A stretch of 64,000 nucleotides of DNA, from positions 5,414,930 through 5,478,929 of the forward strand of contig JACEVL010001161.1 in the NCBI GenBank assembly GCA_020284085.1, in the 5' to 3' direction. Below the pieces are notes generated by a model. The model was not told the DNA's origin. It saw nothing but the letters and a program-made list of their open reading frames with translations, and made no database searches. The DNA is from Aporrectodea caliginosa (taxonomy: Eukaryota > Annelida > Clitellata > Crassiclitellata > Lumbricidae). The translations under genes were made by a program, and so were the position numbers. Within the stretch, counting starts at the first letter, position 1. Every line of letters starts with the position of its first letter. This document shows, one piece after another, positions 44,331 through 54,726 of the stretch.

Positions 44331-45364
44331 AGATTGGCATTGAAATCATTTGGTTCAAATTGTGTCGTCGACGTTCAGAGGCTTTGGCCGCCATAAAATC
44401 TTGTCAAACGATTTAAATTTATGCCGTCACTTCGGATGGTGCCAGTCAGAAGCCTGATTAAAGGAGGAGGGCCCAGCATCGTTCAACTGAAACTACCTTG
44501 AACGTAGCCTTTCATAACCTTCATAAGCTTATATATTAATAAGCCTAATGATAAACGCCGGTATTAGGCCCTATTAAACTGGTGGTTTATCAATTCTGCA
44601 TGGAATTAAGACTCATCTCTTCCAACTGTCTTATCCACCGCAGCCATAATTCTCTCTATCCATTGGATTTGGCATGGATTCCTTTGCCTTTGAACTCATT
44701 ACGAGGAATAACTACATTTTAACTTAACAAGAACAGGAATAAGAGCATGACGGAACGAACTTTCACTTTCGATGTAGGCCAAAGATATTGTAGGATCTCT
44801 ATTTTTGCCTACAAGGTGCTACGTGCATTCCATCCTATCTCCATCATCACCCGTACTTTAGTAGTGCAAGTCCCAAATCGGAATGAAGGAGGAGGGCGAC
44901 GCTAATCATCTTTGTTATTACACAGTGTCGTTAAACAGCAACTAGGCCTAAACAAAAAACAATAACTTGCAATAGGCCTACTGACAATAATAATAATACT
45001 AATTTGTTTTGTGCAGATCTCAGTTCTTTCGGACTTCTTCAGTCTTGTTGGCATGTTCGATCGAGGTTCGTTTGGCTTCTTTATGGTTCTTCTCTTACGT
45101 AACGCTTTTGTATTTCTGAGAAGTCAAATGAACAAGCTTCGATTTTTATATTCGATCAGCGGTACGACCTTTTGATATCTGACAAACAAATTTAAGTCAT
45201 ATGGTACCAAAGGCCGTTGACGTAATTCACAATTATGTTGCAAGAGTGGGACCGCAATAGTGATTGGATTGGATCCACAGTTTAACGGCAGCTTATTACA
45301 ACATAGGCCGTTGCCGCCGAAAAAGATTATTTTGGGCATAGTACAGCTCACTTAACAATAGTGA
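44331..45364. other. H2 modules on both strands
   Basis: Type-b near 44435-44500 and 44850-44945. Minus-strand type-a near 45205-45230 and 45270-45350. A short 'gaattaagactcatctcttcc' stretch near 44605 may be LINE C-terminal debris. No gene. Confidence 0.45.
44897..44936 (+). other. H2 stem-loop, type b
   Basis: CGACGCT (44897-44903) pairs at all seven positions with AGTGTCG (44924-44930), one G-U. The 20-nt loop starts AATCATC and TTAAAC follows. Confidence 0.7.
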
Positions 45365-45368
45365 TTAA

Positions 45369-45431
45369 CCCTTTAACGCCGAGCGTGTACTAAAATGTAT
45401 GGGAAACCATATGCAGCTCGGCGTTAAAGGG
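45369..45431. mobile_element. 63-bp miniature TTAA-flanked element
   Basis: TTAA at 45365-45368 and 45432-45435. The 16-bp perfect TIR is CCCTTTAACGCCGAGC (45369-45384, complement 45416-45431), enclosing only 31 bp. Possibly the smallest form of a TTAA family, or a hairpin remnant. A repeated flank (cttaacaatagtgat) lies on both sides. Confidence 0.6.
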
Positions 45432-45435
45432 TTAA

Positions 45436-45618
45436 ACAAAAATCGTTAACTTAACAATAGTGATTTTTTTTAATCCATGGTTTAACGTCATCATATGACA
45501 TCAAAGGCCGTTGACGACAATTCAAAATTATGTACAATACAGTTGAAACAAAATTGATAGAGTTAAAGGCATAAACAGTACTTTACAATGTCACTGATAT
45601 TCATTGTTTAGTAGCATA
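45436..45618. other. Minus-strand type-a H2
   Basis: gtttaacgtcatcatatgacatcaaagg at 45481-45510 is a reversed type-a H2. The rest, up to the gypsy element, is unremarkable. Confidence 0.5.
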
Positions 45619-45797
45619 TGTGGAGGTCTGCTGGGGACTTCTCCCTCTATCTTCGTAGAGTACCTCAGGTTCGTCATCCGGGTGGAGTTGGCTTCCACGC
45701 GCGAATGACTCTCCTGAAGTCCTCCCTCGCCTAGACTGACCGAAGGTTGGACTGGCTCTGCTGCCTATGGGGTTGCTATGCCCACCCCTCGAGTCGT
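45619..45797. repeat. Left arm of 179-bp terminal inverted repeat
   Basis: Starts TGTGGAGGTCTGCTGGGG and is the exact reverse complement of 54548-54726. It matches the right-hand A copy (ATAGG) and not the nearby left A copy (GTAGG). Confidence 0.9.
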
Positions 45798-45850
45798 AGA
45801 CGACGGAAGGGAGTCTTTCGAGAGCGTTACGACTAGGTACAACTCGTCGC

Positions 45851-46009
45851 CAACCCCGTAGGCAGCAGAGCCAGTCCAACCTTCGGTCAGTCTAGGCGAG
45901 GGAGGACTTCAGGAGAGTCATTCGCGCGTGGAAGCCAACTCCACCCGGATGACGAACCTGAGGTACTCTACGAAGATAGAGGGAGAAGTCCCCAGCAGAC
46001 CTCCACAAT
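45851..46009 (+). repeat. Segment A, left copy (coding direct repeat)
   Basis: 159 bp identical to 54570-54728 except one base (G at 45858, A at 54577). It is translated in frame with gag-pol: SRASPTFGQSRRGRTSGESF ... DDEPEVLYEDRGRSP then into codons at 46011. Confidence 0.9.
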
Positions 46010-46010
46010 T

Positions 46011-49000
46011 GACGACGAGCGATGGAATGAAAGAGGAAACGCCCCGAACAAGAGGAGAGAAAGTGATAAAATAATAACGTTTAAATCGTTAGGCGTAGGA
46101 ATGATGGAAAATGATGATGGAATTGAAATTAACAGGAAAGCTCAGAAAAGCAGCGGACCTGTGTATGAAAGGAATGTACTAACTAAAGATGCAAATGAAA
46201 TAAATGAAAGTGTGACTTTAGCTAGGAATGATTTTGATGTGTGTGAAGCGAATGAAAGGTTTACAGCAAGAAGAGCCTCTCCAATTGTCCCAAATACACA
46301 CACGCAAAAGTCTGAAAATCAGTCTTTCCACGCAAACAGAAACGGTCACCGCAACAATTCAGACAAAGTCCAGGCAAACACACAAAAACCAAACTATGGG
46401 GTCCAAAATGTCACGTGGGATTCACCCTTAGTTAGGACCAGAGCTAGGTCTGAGTCTGATCTGTCAATACGTATAATAGGCTTGACAGAAACGCAAATAC
46501 CCAGAATGTCTAGACGAGACATGTCTGATTTTAGTTACCAAGGAAACCCTGCAATCATGTCCAGGAATTTCAAACAAATAGGTAAGGACGACCAACTAGA
46601 CCGAGACAGATACGATGACTTTATTACGAAACGTACATACGTACCGCAAAGCGCGATCATTGACTTAAGACATGGGACAGACGATTGTAATGAAGTAGCC
46701 AATGCTTGCGCTAGAGAACCACAGAGACGACAATACAGTGACCAGACACGACTGTTTGCTAGAACTGAGCAACGGCAGATGACCGAATATCCGAAAGCCA
46801 AGAGAACATTCAATGACGACATGTATCATTACGACGAACGAAATAACATGAACCGCTACTCAGACAATAGAGAACAGAGACATTTGATCAAGCTCAAATC
46901 TTTCGACGGACAAGGGTGTTTAACTGAGTTCTTGCGCAGATTTAACATTTGCAGAAATCAGAATGGTTGGAAACCACGTGATGCTCTTCATCACTTGGTA
47001 AACGCTTTGGTTGGGAATGCTAGCATGATCATAAGCGAAAACGACGATATAGGAGAGATGACAGCAGATGACGTCATTGCTAAATTGAAAGCACGCTACG
47101 GAGGGGATGAAATCAGAATATTATTCCAGGCGCGACTTTCTTCAAGACACCAGATGGAAGGAGAAGGAATAGCCGCGTTAGCTGATGATGTAAATTACCT
47201 ACTAGAGAAGGCCTACCCCGGAGAAAACACGGACCACCGAGAAAGTTTAGGAATCACCAGCTTTCTAAATGCTCTAAGAGACCGCCGTGTTGCTTTAAAC
47301 GTTCGACTGACTGAACCGACTTCGTTAGTGCAAGCTTGTCGTGCAGCTTTACGTATAGATGCCTACCAGACTGCAGAACGAGACATGAACAAACAGCATG
47401 ACAGACCACATGTAAGAGTAAGAGCCGTGCAAAATAATACAAGAAACTTGGCGCAAAATGACTCGCTAGGGGCGCGCCGAAATCCGTTCGAGCAACGCAG
47501 ACCGTATCAGAGATGGAGTGACGTCACCCAACGCTTCCCTCACGGCAATCGCTACAACCGTAATCCGCATAATCATTACGGCCAACAACAACAACAACAA
47601 AGATACAGAAATAATTACAATAATGCAGCCAGGCAGACTGATCAACGCAGACGATGCTTTTCTTGTTCCAGTCCATTCCATATCATACGAAATTTCCCAG
47701 ACAGAAACAGGCAATATATAAATTACAGACAGCACGCAAACGAGAACTATGACGGACATTTCCGAACGACAACAGCTGACGACCGCCGCGGAGGTTATGA
47801 CACGCATGACCAAGAGCATAACATGGACCAGCATGTTAGAGTAAATCACATCGGCCAGTTCAGTAGCGCATATATTCAGGTAAGGGTAGGAGGAAGAGAC
47901 CTCTTTGGATTGGTAGACAGTGGTTGTCAAGCTGTGATTTTGCCAACTCGCTACAGTCGGCCCAGGGATGTTAAACCAACAACCCAGACTCTAACCGCCG
48001 CTAATGGTACAGGAATTTCGCTGGTCGGCGAACAAAAATTGAAATTGATGATACAGGGGCGTGTTTTCGAGACTTTAGTGACTGACCAGGTAGCGGAATT
48101 GATAATCGGACTTGATTGGATGAGGAGTGTGAAATTTAATTGGGATTTAGAAGCACAAACCGTACAGATTCAAGGAATGACGGTGCCGTTACATATCCGA
48201 GACAGCGCCACTAAATGCCGCCGAGCTGCCGCAGCGTGTGATGTCAGTGTACCACCCTACAGTGAATTAGACGTGGAGGCTTACGCTATTTGGCCAGATT
48301 TGACCGACTCTAGTACCACATGGGCCACTAAACCCACTATTTTGGAAACTGGGCTATTAATCGCAGGGACGATAATGCCAGACCGAGCAACGGATCTGAC
48401 GCTAAGAGTCTTGAATCCAACTAATCAGACTATAAAGTTAAAGAAGGGTGAACGCTGTGGTTTGGAGGAAGTAATGATTGTTGAACGCGCCAATGAAGAT
48501 GAGCAAGCAGCTAGATGTTTAAACATTCGCCAGATGGAGCCAGATGATGATGCTGAGACCGTGTTGAAGCCGCTATGGGAATCTGTCGCTGAGGATGTTC
48601 CGAGCGAATATCGGAGCAAATTGAAAGACATGATAATGACGCATAAGGCCGCTTTTTCTTTAAATGAATGGGATTTGGGATTCACTGATGTTTTGCAGCA
48701 TGAGATCGACACCGGTTGTGAACCACCAGTGAGGCAAGCACTTAGAAGGCAACCGATGGCCATGTTACCTGTTATTGATGACCAGGTGAAACTTATGCTT
48801 GATCAGCGTCTGATTGAACCATCTTGTTCTGACTGGGCCTCGAATGTTGTGTTAGTAAGTAAGAAGGACGGAACTCCGAGGTTTTGCATCGATTACAGAG
48901 CTTTGAACAACAAAACGCGGAAAGATACTTTTCCTCTTCCGTTGATTTCCGAATGTCTTGACGCACTAGGTGGCGCCACCTACTTTTCAACTTTTGATTT

Positions 49001-51512
49001 ACGAGCAGGGTACCACCAAGTATCTGTCCACCCTAAGGATCGTCATAAGACCACTTTTGTGACCCGCCAAGGCAGTTTTCAATTTCGTGCTCTCCCTTTT
49101 GGACTTTGTTGTGCGCCCAACTGTTTTAGCAGATTGATGAATTTGGTGATGGCTGGTCTTAATTTTGTCACGTGTTTGGTGTATCTTGACGATATTATCG
49201 TCTTTGCCTCTGATCTTGACACCCACCTGCAACGCTTGGAACAAGTACTCCAACGTCTTGAGAAGGTGAACCTAAAATTAAAGCCTTCTAAATGTTTCGT
49301 GCTTCAGAAACGAGTTTTGTTCCTAGGGCATGTTGTTAGCTCTGAAGGTTTGGCTACGGATCCAGCAAAGACTACTGCTGTGAAGGATTGGCCTACCCCT
49401 GCTAAACTGAAGGACGTGCGAGCCTTTTTGGGATTGTGTGCTTACTATCGCAAGTTTGTGTCTGATTTTGCTCAGATAGCTAAACCCCTACACGCTTTGA
49501 CCAAGAAGGATGTGAAATTCTTTTGGTCCACTGAATGTGAAGCCGCCTTTGTTGAGTTGAAACACCGTTTGACGAATGCCCCCATTTTGGCCTTACCAAC
49601 CGACGGAGACTCCTATGTTCTTGATACCGATGCCTCAGGACAATCTATTGGTGCTGTCTTGTCCCAAGTCCAGGATGGAGTAGAAAGAGTCATTTGTTAC
49701 GGCAGCCGCCTGTGCAGTACGGCCGAGCAAAACTATGATGTGACGAGCCGAGAACTGTTGGCGATTATTCATTTTCTGAAGGTGTATCGACCCTATCTGT
49801 TGGGACGGAAATTTCTCTTGAGAACTGATCACTCCGCTTTGCAATGGTTGAGAAAGACACCAGTGCCTATCGGACAACAAGCACGTTGGTTAACGGTGAT
49901 GGAAGAATTTGATTTCACTGTTTTGCACCGCCCTGGAAGGAGTCATGAAAATGCCGACGCTTTGTCCAGACGACCGCAACTGGTGAATGTTATTCGAGGA
50001 ACCCCTGCGACCCGTGGTGAATCTATTGACTTACCTGCTGATTGGAGCATTGAAGTGATTGTGAACGAACAACAAGCAGATGACGACATTGGATGGGTGT
50101 TGCGAAAGAAGATGGAATCCGCAACAGCGCCATCGCATGAAGAGATAAGGAGCAAGAGTCCTGTTATAAAGACATTGATCGCACAATGGCCGCAGCTAGA
50201 TGTATATGCTGGGATGTTGACGCGCTTGTGGTTAGACTCGGAGGACGCTGAAGTTCGCTGGCGCCAAATAATTTTGCCTGTTGCCCGCCGAAGTGTGTTG
50301 ATTCGGTTGGCCCATGAAGGAATGAACGGAGGACATTTAGGGATACGACGGTCGATGGCTCACATACAGAAACGCGCTTACTGGCCGAACTGGAAAGACG
50401 ATGTCCAAGTACAGCTACGTCAGTGCATACCCTGTGCTCGCTTCCACCGAGGAAAGCCAAAACGTCAAGGAGCTCTGCAGAATTTGGTCGTAGGAGCCGT
50501 TGGAGAGATCGTCGCGATTGATGTTTCAGGTCCCCACCCCACCTCTGCCGGTGGGTACAAATACATTCTGTCAGTACTGGACCAGTTCAGCCGCTGGGCT
50601 GAAGCCTACCCGATGAGGAACCAGGAGGCACAAACAGTCGCGAGAGTTCTGGTGGATAATTGGTTTACGAGATATGGATGCCCTCTGCAAATTCTGACCG
50701 ATCAAGGACCATGTTTCGAGGCTGCTCTCTTCAAGGACCTGTGTCGGATGATGGGGATCGACAAGGTGAGAACCAGCCCATACAGACCGCAGGCCAATGG
50801 GATGGTGGAGAGATTTCACCGGACCCTGAACTCTATGCTGGCTAAGACGGTAGAAAAGAACCAGAAAAATTGGCCATCTCTCCTTCCGATGGTCATGTCA
50901 GCGTATCGAGCTACTCAGCACAGTTCTACCGGGTTCAGTCCCAACAAGCTTTTCTTGAACCGTGAGACCTGTCTCCCGATCGACCTGGTGCTTGGTGACT
51001 GCTACGTCAGAGATGAAGTTCCAGCCTGTCACGATTTCGTCTACGAGACGGGACGCCGAATGCAGACGACCTTCAAACTCGCCAGGGAGACAATGCAGAG
51101 GAACGCCGAGACTCGCGCATTCCGCTACGACCTCCGTGTCCGACCCGCCAGTTACGACGTGGGACAGTCCGTCTTCTACTACTATCCTCGCCGGTACAAG
51201 AACCTGAAGGAGAAGTGGTTGAGCTTCTACGTAGGACCATACTGCGTCCTGAGGAAGCTGAGCGATGTCCTGTACCAGATCCGGAAGACGCCGCGATCCC
51301 GTGCCCTGATTGTCCACGTGGATAAGCTTAAGCCAGCTTATTCTGACTCTGTCGCACCCCAAGACGAACCTGATGACGACGTAACGCCTATCATGGAGCC
51401 AGACGATGATGTAGCGCCTTTTCTCGAAGACGAAGATGACGCGCCAGAACCGATGTCGCCTCGCCCGAGACGCGAGATCCGCCGCCCTGAACGTTTCAGA
51501 GACAATGATTAG
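46011..51512 (+). CDS. gag (C-terminal part)-pol polyprotein
   Basis: First Met in the frame is at 46101 (1803 residues), but the frame is open upstream through segment A, so that Met need not be the true start. From 46101: a gag capsid-like region about 262-425 (FDGQGCLTEFLRRF), and a zinc knuckle C519-X2-C522-X4-H527 whose last Cys is Phe532. Protease D606-S-G, then ILGLDWM-like IIGLDWM. RT with FDLRAGYHQ (D966) and YLDD (D1030, D1031). RNase H with D1177, E1218, D1243 and D1286. Integrase HHCC (H1405, H1412, C1442, C1445) and catalytic D1474, D1534, E1570 with 35 residues between the last two. GPY module at 1712-1714. Acidic tail. All catalytic residues are present and the frame is unbroken. 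Confidence 0.9.
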   Translation, partial: DDERWNERGNAPNKRRESDKIITFKSLGVGMMENDDGIEINRKAQKSSGPVYERNVLTKDANEINESVTLARNDFDVCEANERFTARRASPIVPNTHTQKSENQSFHANRNGHRNNSDKVQANTQKPNYGVQNVTWDSPLVRTRARSESDLSIRIIGLTETQIPRMSRRDMSDFSYQGNPAIMSRNFKQIGKDDQLDRDRYDDFITKRTYVPQSAIIDLRHGTDDCNEVANACAREPQRRQYSDQTRLFARTEQRQMTEYPKAKRTFNDDMYHYDERNNMNRYSDNREQRHLIKLKSFDGQGCLTEFLRRFNICRNQNGWKPRDALHHLVNALVGNASMIISENDDIGEMTADDVIAKLKARYGGDEIRILFQARLSSRHQMEGEGIAALADDVNYLLEKAYPGENTDHRESLGITSFLNALRDRRVALNVRLTEPTSLVQACRAALRIDAYQTAERDMNKQHDRPHVRVRAVQNNTRNLAQNDSLGARRNPFEQRRPYQRWSDVTQRFPHGNRYNRNPHNHYGQQQQQQRYRNNYNNAARQTDQRRRCFSCSSPFHIIRNFPDRNRQYINYRQHANENYDGHFRTTTADDRRGGYDTHDQEHNMDQHVRVNHIGQFSSAYIQVRVGGRDLFGLVDSGCQAVILPTRYSRPRDVKPTTQTLTAANGTGISLVGEQKLKLMIQGRVFETLVTDQVAELIIGLDWMRSVKFNWDLEAQTVQIQGMTVPLHIRDSATKCRRAAAACDVSVPPYSELDVEAYAIWPDLTDSSTTWATKPTILETGLLIAGTIMPDRATDLTLRVLNPTNQTIKLKKGERCGLEEVMIVERANEDEQAARCLNIRQMEPDDDAETVLKPLWESVAEDVPSEYRSKLKDMIMTHKAAFSLNEWDLGFTDVLQHEIDTGCEPPVRQALRRQPMAMLPVIDDQVKLMLDQRLIEPSCSDWASNVVLVSKKDGTPRFCIDYRALNNKTRKDTFPLPLISECLDALGGATYFSTFDLRAGYHQVSVHPKDRHKTTFVTRQGSFQFRALPFGLCCAPNCFSRLMNLVMAGLNFVTCLVYLDDIIVFASDLDTHLQRLEQVLQRLEKVNLKLKPSKCFVLQKRVLFLGHVVSSEGLATDPAKTTAVKDWPTPAKLKDVRAFLGLCAYYRKFVSDFAQIAKPLHALTKKDVKFFWSTECEAAFVELKHRLTNAPILALPTDGDSYVLDTDASGQSIGAVLSQVQDGVERVICYGSRLCSTAEQNYDVTSRELLAIIHFLKVYRPYLLGRKFLLRTDHSALQWLRKTPVPIGQQARWLTVMEEFDFTVLHRPGRSHENADALSRRPQLVNVIRGTPATRGESIDLPADWSIEVIVNEQQADDDIGWVLRKKMESATAPSHEEIRSKSPVIKTLIAQWPQLDVYAGMLTRLWLDSEDAEVRWRQIILPVARRSVLIRLAHEGMNGGHLGIRRSMAHIQKRAYWPNWKDDVQVQLRQCIPCARFHRGKPKRQGALQNLVVGAVGEIVAIDVSGPHPTSAGGYKYILSVLDQFSRWAEAYPMRNQEAQTVARVLVDNWFTRYGCPLQILTDQGPCFEAALFKDLCRMMGIDKVRTSPYRPQANGMVERFHRTLNSMLAKTVEKNQKNWPSLLPMVMSAYRATQHSSTGFSPNKLFLNRETCLPIDLVLGDCYVRDEVPACHDFVYETGRRMQTTFKLARETMQRNAETRAFRYDLRVRPASYDVGQSVFYYYPRRYKNLKEKWLSFYVGPYCVLRKLSDVLYQIRKTPRSRALIVHVDKLKPAYSDSVAPQDEPDDDVTPIMEPDDDVAPFLEDEDDAPEPMSPRPRREIRRPERFRDND

Positions 51513-53724
51513 AAGACACGGAATTCAAATGGAGTTCAAACGGAATTCAAAATCTGAACTCTGCCGATCTGAAATAGGTAGGAGCTGAATGCTCAAAAGC
51601 GTTAGTTTATAATCGTAAAGTATAGAAACGTATTGCTGAAATGAATACGCAAGCTTAATCTGTAGTTAAAATGGATAGGAACGTATTTGCTGAACTGAAT
51701 ACAAAATCCTAATCCGTAGAGTAGAGGAAATTCTAATGTGTTGATCTGCGAAGTTAAATAATTGTATTTTTCACGTTAAAGATGATCACAGATGATCATA
51801 ATTGTAATCGTTGTTTAAAGTGAAGTTTTGTATTGCTTACACTGATAGTATTGATTATGATGTTGTTGAGAGAATGACTGTAAAAGGAATGATTGGATTC
51901 ATGTTGAGATTATGATGAACAGCAAATAAGCAAGCAGTAACCGATGACCTACATTTAGACGGACGATGGAAACATAGTAACACAGGAACAGAGAGGAAAC
52001 GTGAGACCGTATGATGACAGCACTACGAAGTGATTGGTGTACGGGAACGCATGTGAGCCGAGATATGGAAGAACCGACAGAAAAGGTTACGACCCCGGCC
52101 GATGCAGTTGAATGCAGAGACGTATATATATAGCGTGTATGTGATACACGGAGAATTAAGTTACAGCCAGACCGACAAGTCCCCGATTGCTGTGAACTTG
52201 TGAATGGAATTCGTACATGTGTAGTGATGCTGATGATTAAGATGATTAAGAGGATTAAGATGATTATGATGAGGATGTGTACTGTTCAGATTACGACTAA
52301 GTTAGGTGTTGCTTATGATGGAATTGACTAGTTACTGTGAATTGATTGAGATTGATGATTCTGTGGAATTTGCTTATGAACGAATGATTATTGACGAAAT
52401 GGATTAACGATGATTATGTAGCCATTATGTTTACGATGTTGATGAATTTGTGCTAAATGAAGTGTGTGAATTAACGTAAAAGCTGATGCTGATATTTAAA
52501 TGTGTATGTAAGACAGTAAGATTTGCCATGCTTTAGGATTAGATTAAGGACGATTACTTTTGCCATAACAGTTTGATTAACAAGGTAACCTAACTATTAT
52601 GATTCCGGTTGCCCGGAATAGGTTGAGCAGAGGAGATTGTAAGGGATTTTTAAGGATAGGGTAATTGTAATCGTAACAGTAATTGTAAGTGTAAGAGCAG
52701 TGCCAAATCTTAATAATTATACGGACACAGACGTTCAGACGGACATAGGGAAACCTGAGCATAGGCAGACGCACTACTGCCATCCCTATGACCAGCCGCC
52801 GACGGACAGACCGAGGTAGACTTGTCAATCACAGGCTGCCAGACGCACACCCCCAGAACCGAGAGACGGAGGCAGACGTGTCCATCACCTGCTGCCGCCC
52901 GCACACGCCATACCCGCCCAAGACTTGAGCAGCCGACCAATAGGAACGGCCAGAACAAACTTGTTGATCATGCTGCCGACCAATAGTAACGGGCGGGACA
53001 AGTCTGTTGCAACCCAGGGATGCGCTGTGAGAAACGATACTATAAGACTGAAAACTCTACAGAATTCAACGCTTCTCTACGCGTCCACCAAGGCTGCTTC
53101 TCCGTATGATGAACGCTGCTGTTGAGACGAATTTGATGACGAGACTTTGCCGAGCTGAAGACGATTGATGAAGAGAGCCCGAGGAAGAGAGATAGAGAGA
53201 GTTCCTCGTTAAAGAACTGAACAAGACGCAGCAACCGCCTCTTAGAACTAGAGCTAAGGACGAAACACAGTTATAACTAGAATCGAACGCTTCCTAAGTT
53301 AAGTGGTCCATCGCCGGACAATCCTGCCGAGACGAGCAACCGAGGACAAGTGCAGAGGAACAGCCACGAGTGCTGACGTGAATCCTGGTCGTTCAAATAC
53401 CGCCAGTTGATGCAGAGAGGAGAAGGACACTTGAAATCGATGCTGGGCTCAACGCAGACGACTGACGACGACAGCCATTGACTGCAGGTAACTTTGTGAC
53501 TGTAAATGATAGCGGGTAATTCCCAGCGTAAGACTGTAGGCTGCGTCCGATAAATAAGGTTTAAGAATAGAATACACACGATTAAGGAAATAGTTAAGAG
53601 TCCCGGAGTATTCTTGCTATAACCCTTGAATGTGTGTGAATGTGGATGGAAACTTGGATGATTATTTAGTTGATTTATTAGAATATTGTTGTGAAATTAA
53701 CTAAGCGCACTTTTGTCAGAATAT
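51513..53724 (+). other. Non-coding stretch between pol and gag start: 3' UTR, probable LTR, leader
   Basis: No long frame with a known domain. Imperfect repeats (gaacgtattgctgaaatgaa) lie near 51625-51710. A TATATATATAG at 52123-52132 could be an LTR promoter. An LTR, primer site and leader should lie here if the element is permuted, but I could not place LTR ends because only one copy is present. A purine-rich tract cannot be assigned. Confidence 0.45.
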
Positions 53725-54465
53725 ATGTTGAAAATGACGACTCGTTCATTGGAAGACCTAGCTGGTAGCGACCTTCTGTACGCTGACCGAGAAACGGAAA
53801 TGTTAGTAAGTAAGGAAGTTAACGCGAACATAACTTCTAGAGCTATGGAACAGATCTTAGGATCGATAGAGTCTCTGGCAACCACCATGGCTAGTAAGTT
53901 GCAGACCCTAGAAAGTAGACAGACCGACGCAGACCGACGGAGGCAGGAAGAAGACAGAAGGAGACAAGAATGGACAGATAGAGCTTTAGAAGAAGTGATA
54001 GCGGTGTCCAGAGGAAGTGAGAGGAGAACCATGGATGTTTTGAGGACAGTTTTGGATAGACAGAGGGAATTAGAGATTGATTTAGACTTTGTCATAGATG
54101 AGACCATTACCGACCGCCCAGACCGAGTCGATCATTTCTCTCGATCTGATCGACCGGTTGACTTCAGACCGAAGTCCGCCCTTCCACTCGATCCCCAACC
54201 ACCTTCGTCAACCCACACTGATGAGTTCGAGTTCCCTCGTTACCCTTCGGCACCCCGAAGGAGTGAACGAATCAGGCGCCGAAAGGAACTAGGCTTCGGC
54301 AGGCCTGATGATGATTACCAGACTGACCCTTGCAGCGATTTAGAGGAGATAGATACCACCCTTCCTCAGTCGGGGGCGTTTCTAGGTCTCAGAGGACAAA
54401 CCTGGATTGAACTCCCAGGGTCCCCGGGTTTAGCACCCCGGCCCGGAAAAGGAAGTAGTGAGTAG
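53725..54465 (+). CDS. gag N-terminal part (246 residues, then in-frame TAG)
   Basis: First ATG at 53725. The predicted protein has a Glu/Arg/Gln-rich probable coiled coil (LQTLESRQTDADRRRQEEDR), then an acidic/Pro-rich region and SAPRRSERIRRRKEL. A single TAG at 54463-54465 ends it. The same frame is open beyond (54466-54728) and includes RGSQFHVAGDELYLDDGR, a relative of RGSQLHPDDEPEVLYEDRGR in segment A, so the protein carries two diverged copies of one motif. I infer it is the upstream half of the gag found at 46011. It could also be a separate accessory frame. Confidence 0.6.
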   Translation: MLKMTTRSLEDLAGSDLLYADRETEMLVSKEVNANITSRAMEQILGSIESLATTMASKLQTLESRQTDADRRRQEEDRRRQEWTDRALEEVIAVSRGSERRTMDVLRTVLDRQRELEIDLDFVIDETITDRPDRVDHFSRSDRPVDFRPKSALPLDPQPPSSTHTDEFEFPRYPSAPRRSERIRRRKELGFGRPDDDYQTDPCSDLEEIDTTLPQSGAFLGLRGQTWIELPGSPGLAPRPGKGSSE

Positions 54466-54547
54466 GTACTGCCGCGTGGGAGCCAATTCCACGTGGCTGG
54501 CGACGAGTTGTACCTAGACGACGGAAGGAAAGACTCCCGAGAGCGTT

Positions 54548-54726
54548 ACGACTCGAGGGGTGGGCATAGCAACCCCATAGGCAGCAGAGCCAGTCCAACC
54601 TTCGGTCAGTCTAGGCGAGGGAGGACTTCAGGAGAGTCATTCGCGCGTGGAAGCCAACTCCACCCGGATGACGAACCTGAGGTACTCTACGAAGATAGAG
54701 GGAGAAGTCCCCAGCAGACCTCCACA
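54548..54726. repeat. Right arm of 179-bp terminal inverted repeat
   Basis: Perfect complement of 45619-45797, ending CAGACCTCCACA. It overlaps segment A right copy (54570-54728). Confidence 0.9.

Noticed and set aside
10158..44936. Integron attC sites suggested by GTTAAAC after the hairpin
   Set aside because: The GTTRRRY match is by chance. There is no integrase or cassette context and the host is an animal.
45619..46007. A normal 389-bp 5' LTR beginning TG and ending CA
   Set aside because: There is no matching direct 389-bp repeat on the right. The left half is an inverted copy and the right half is in-frame coding sequence.
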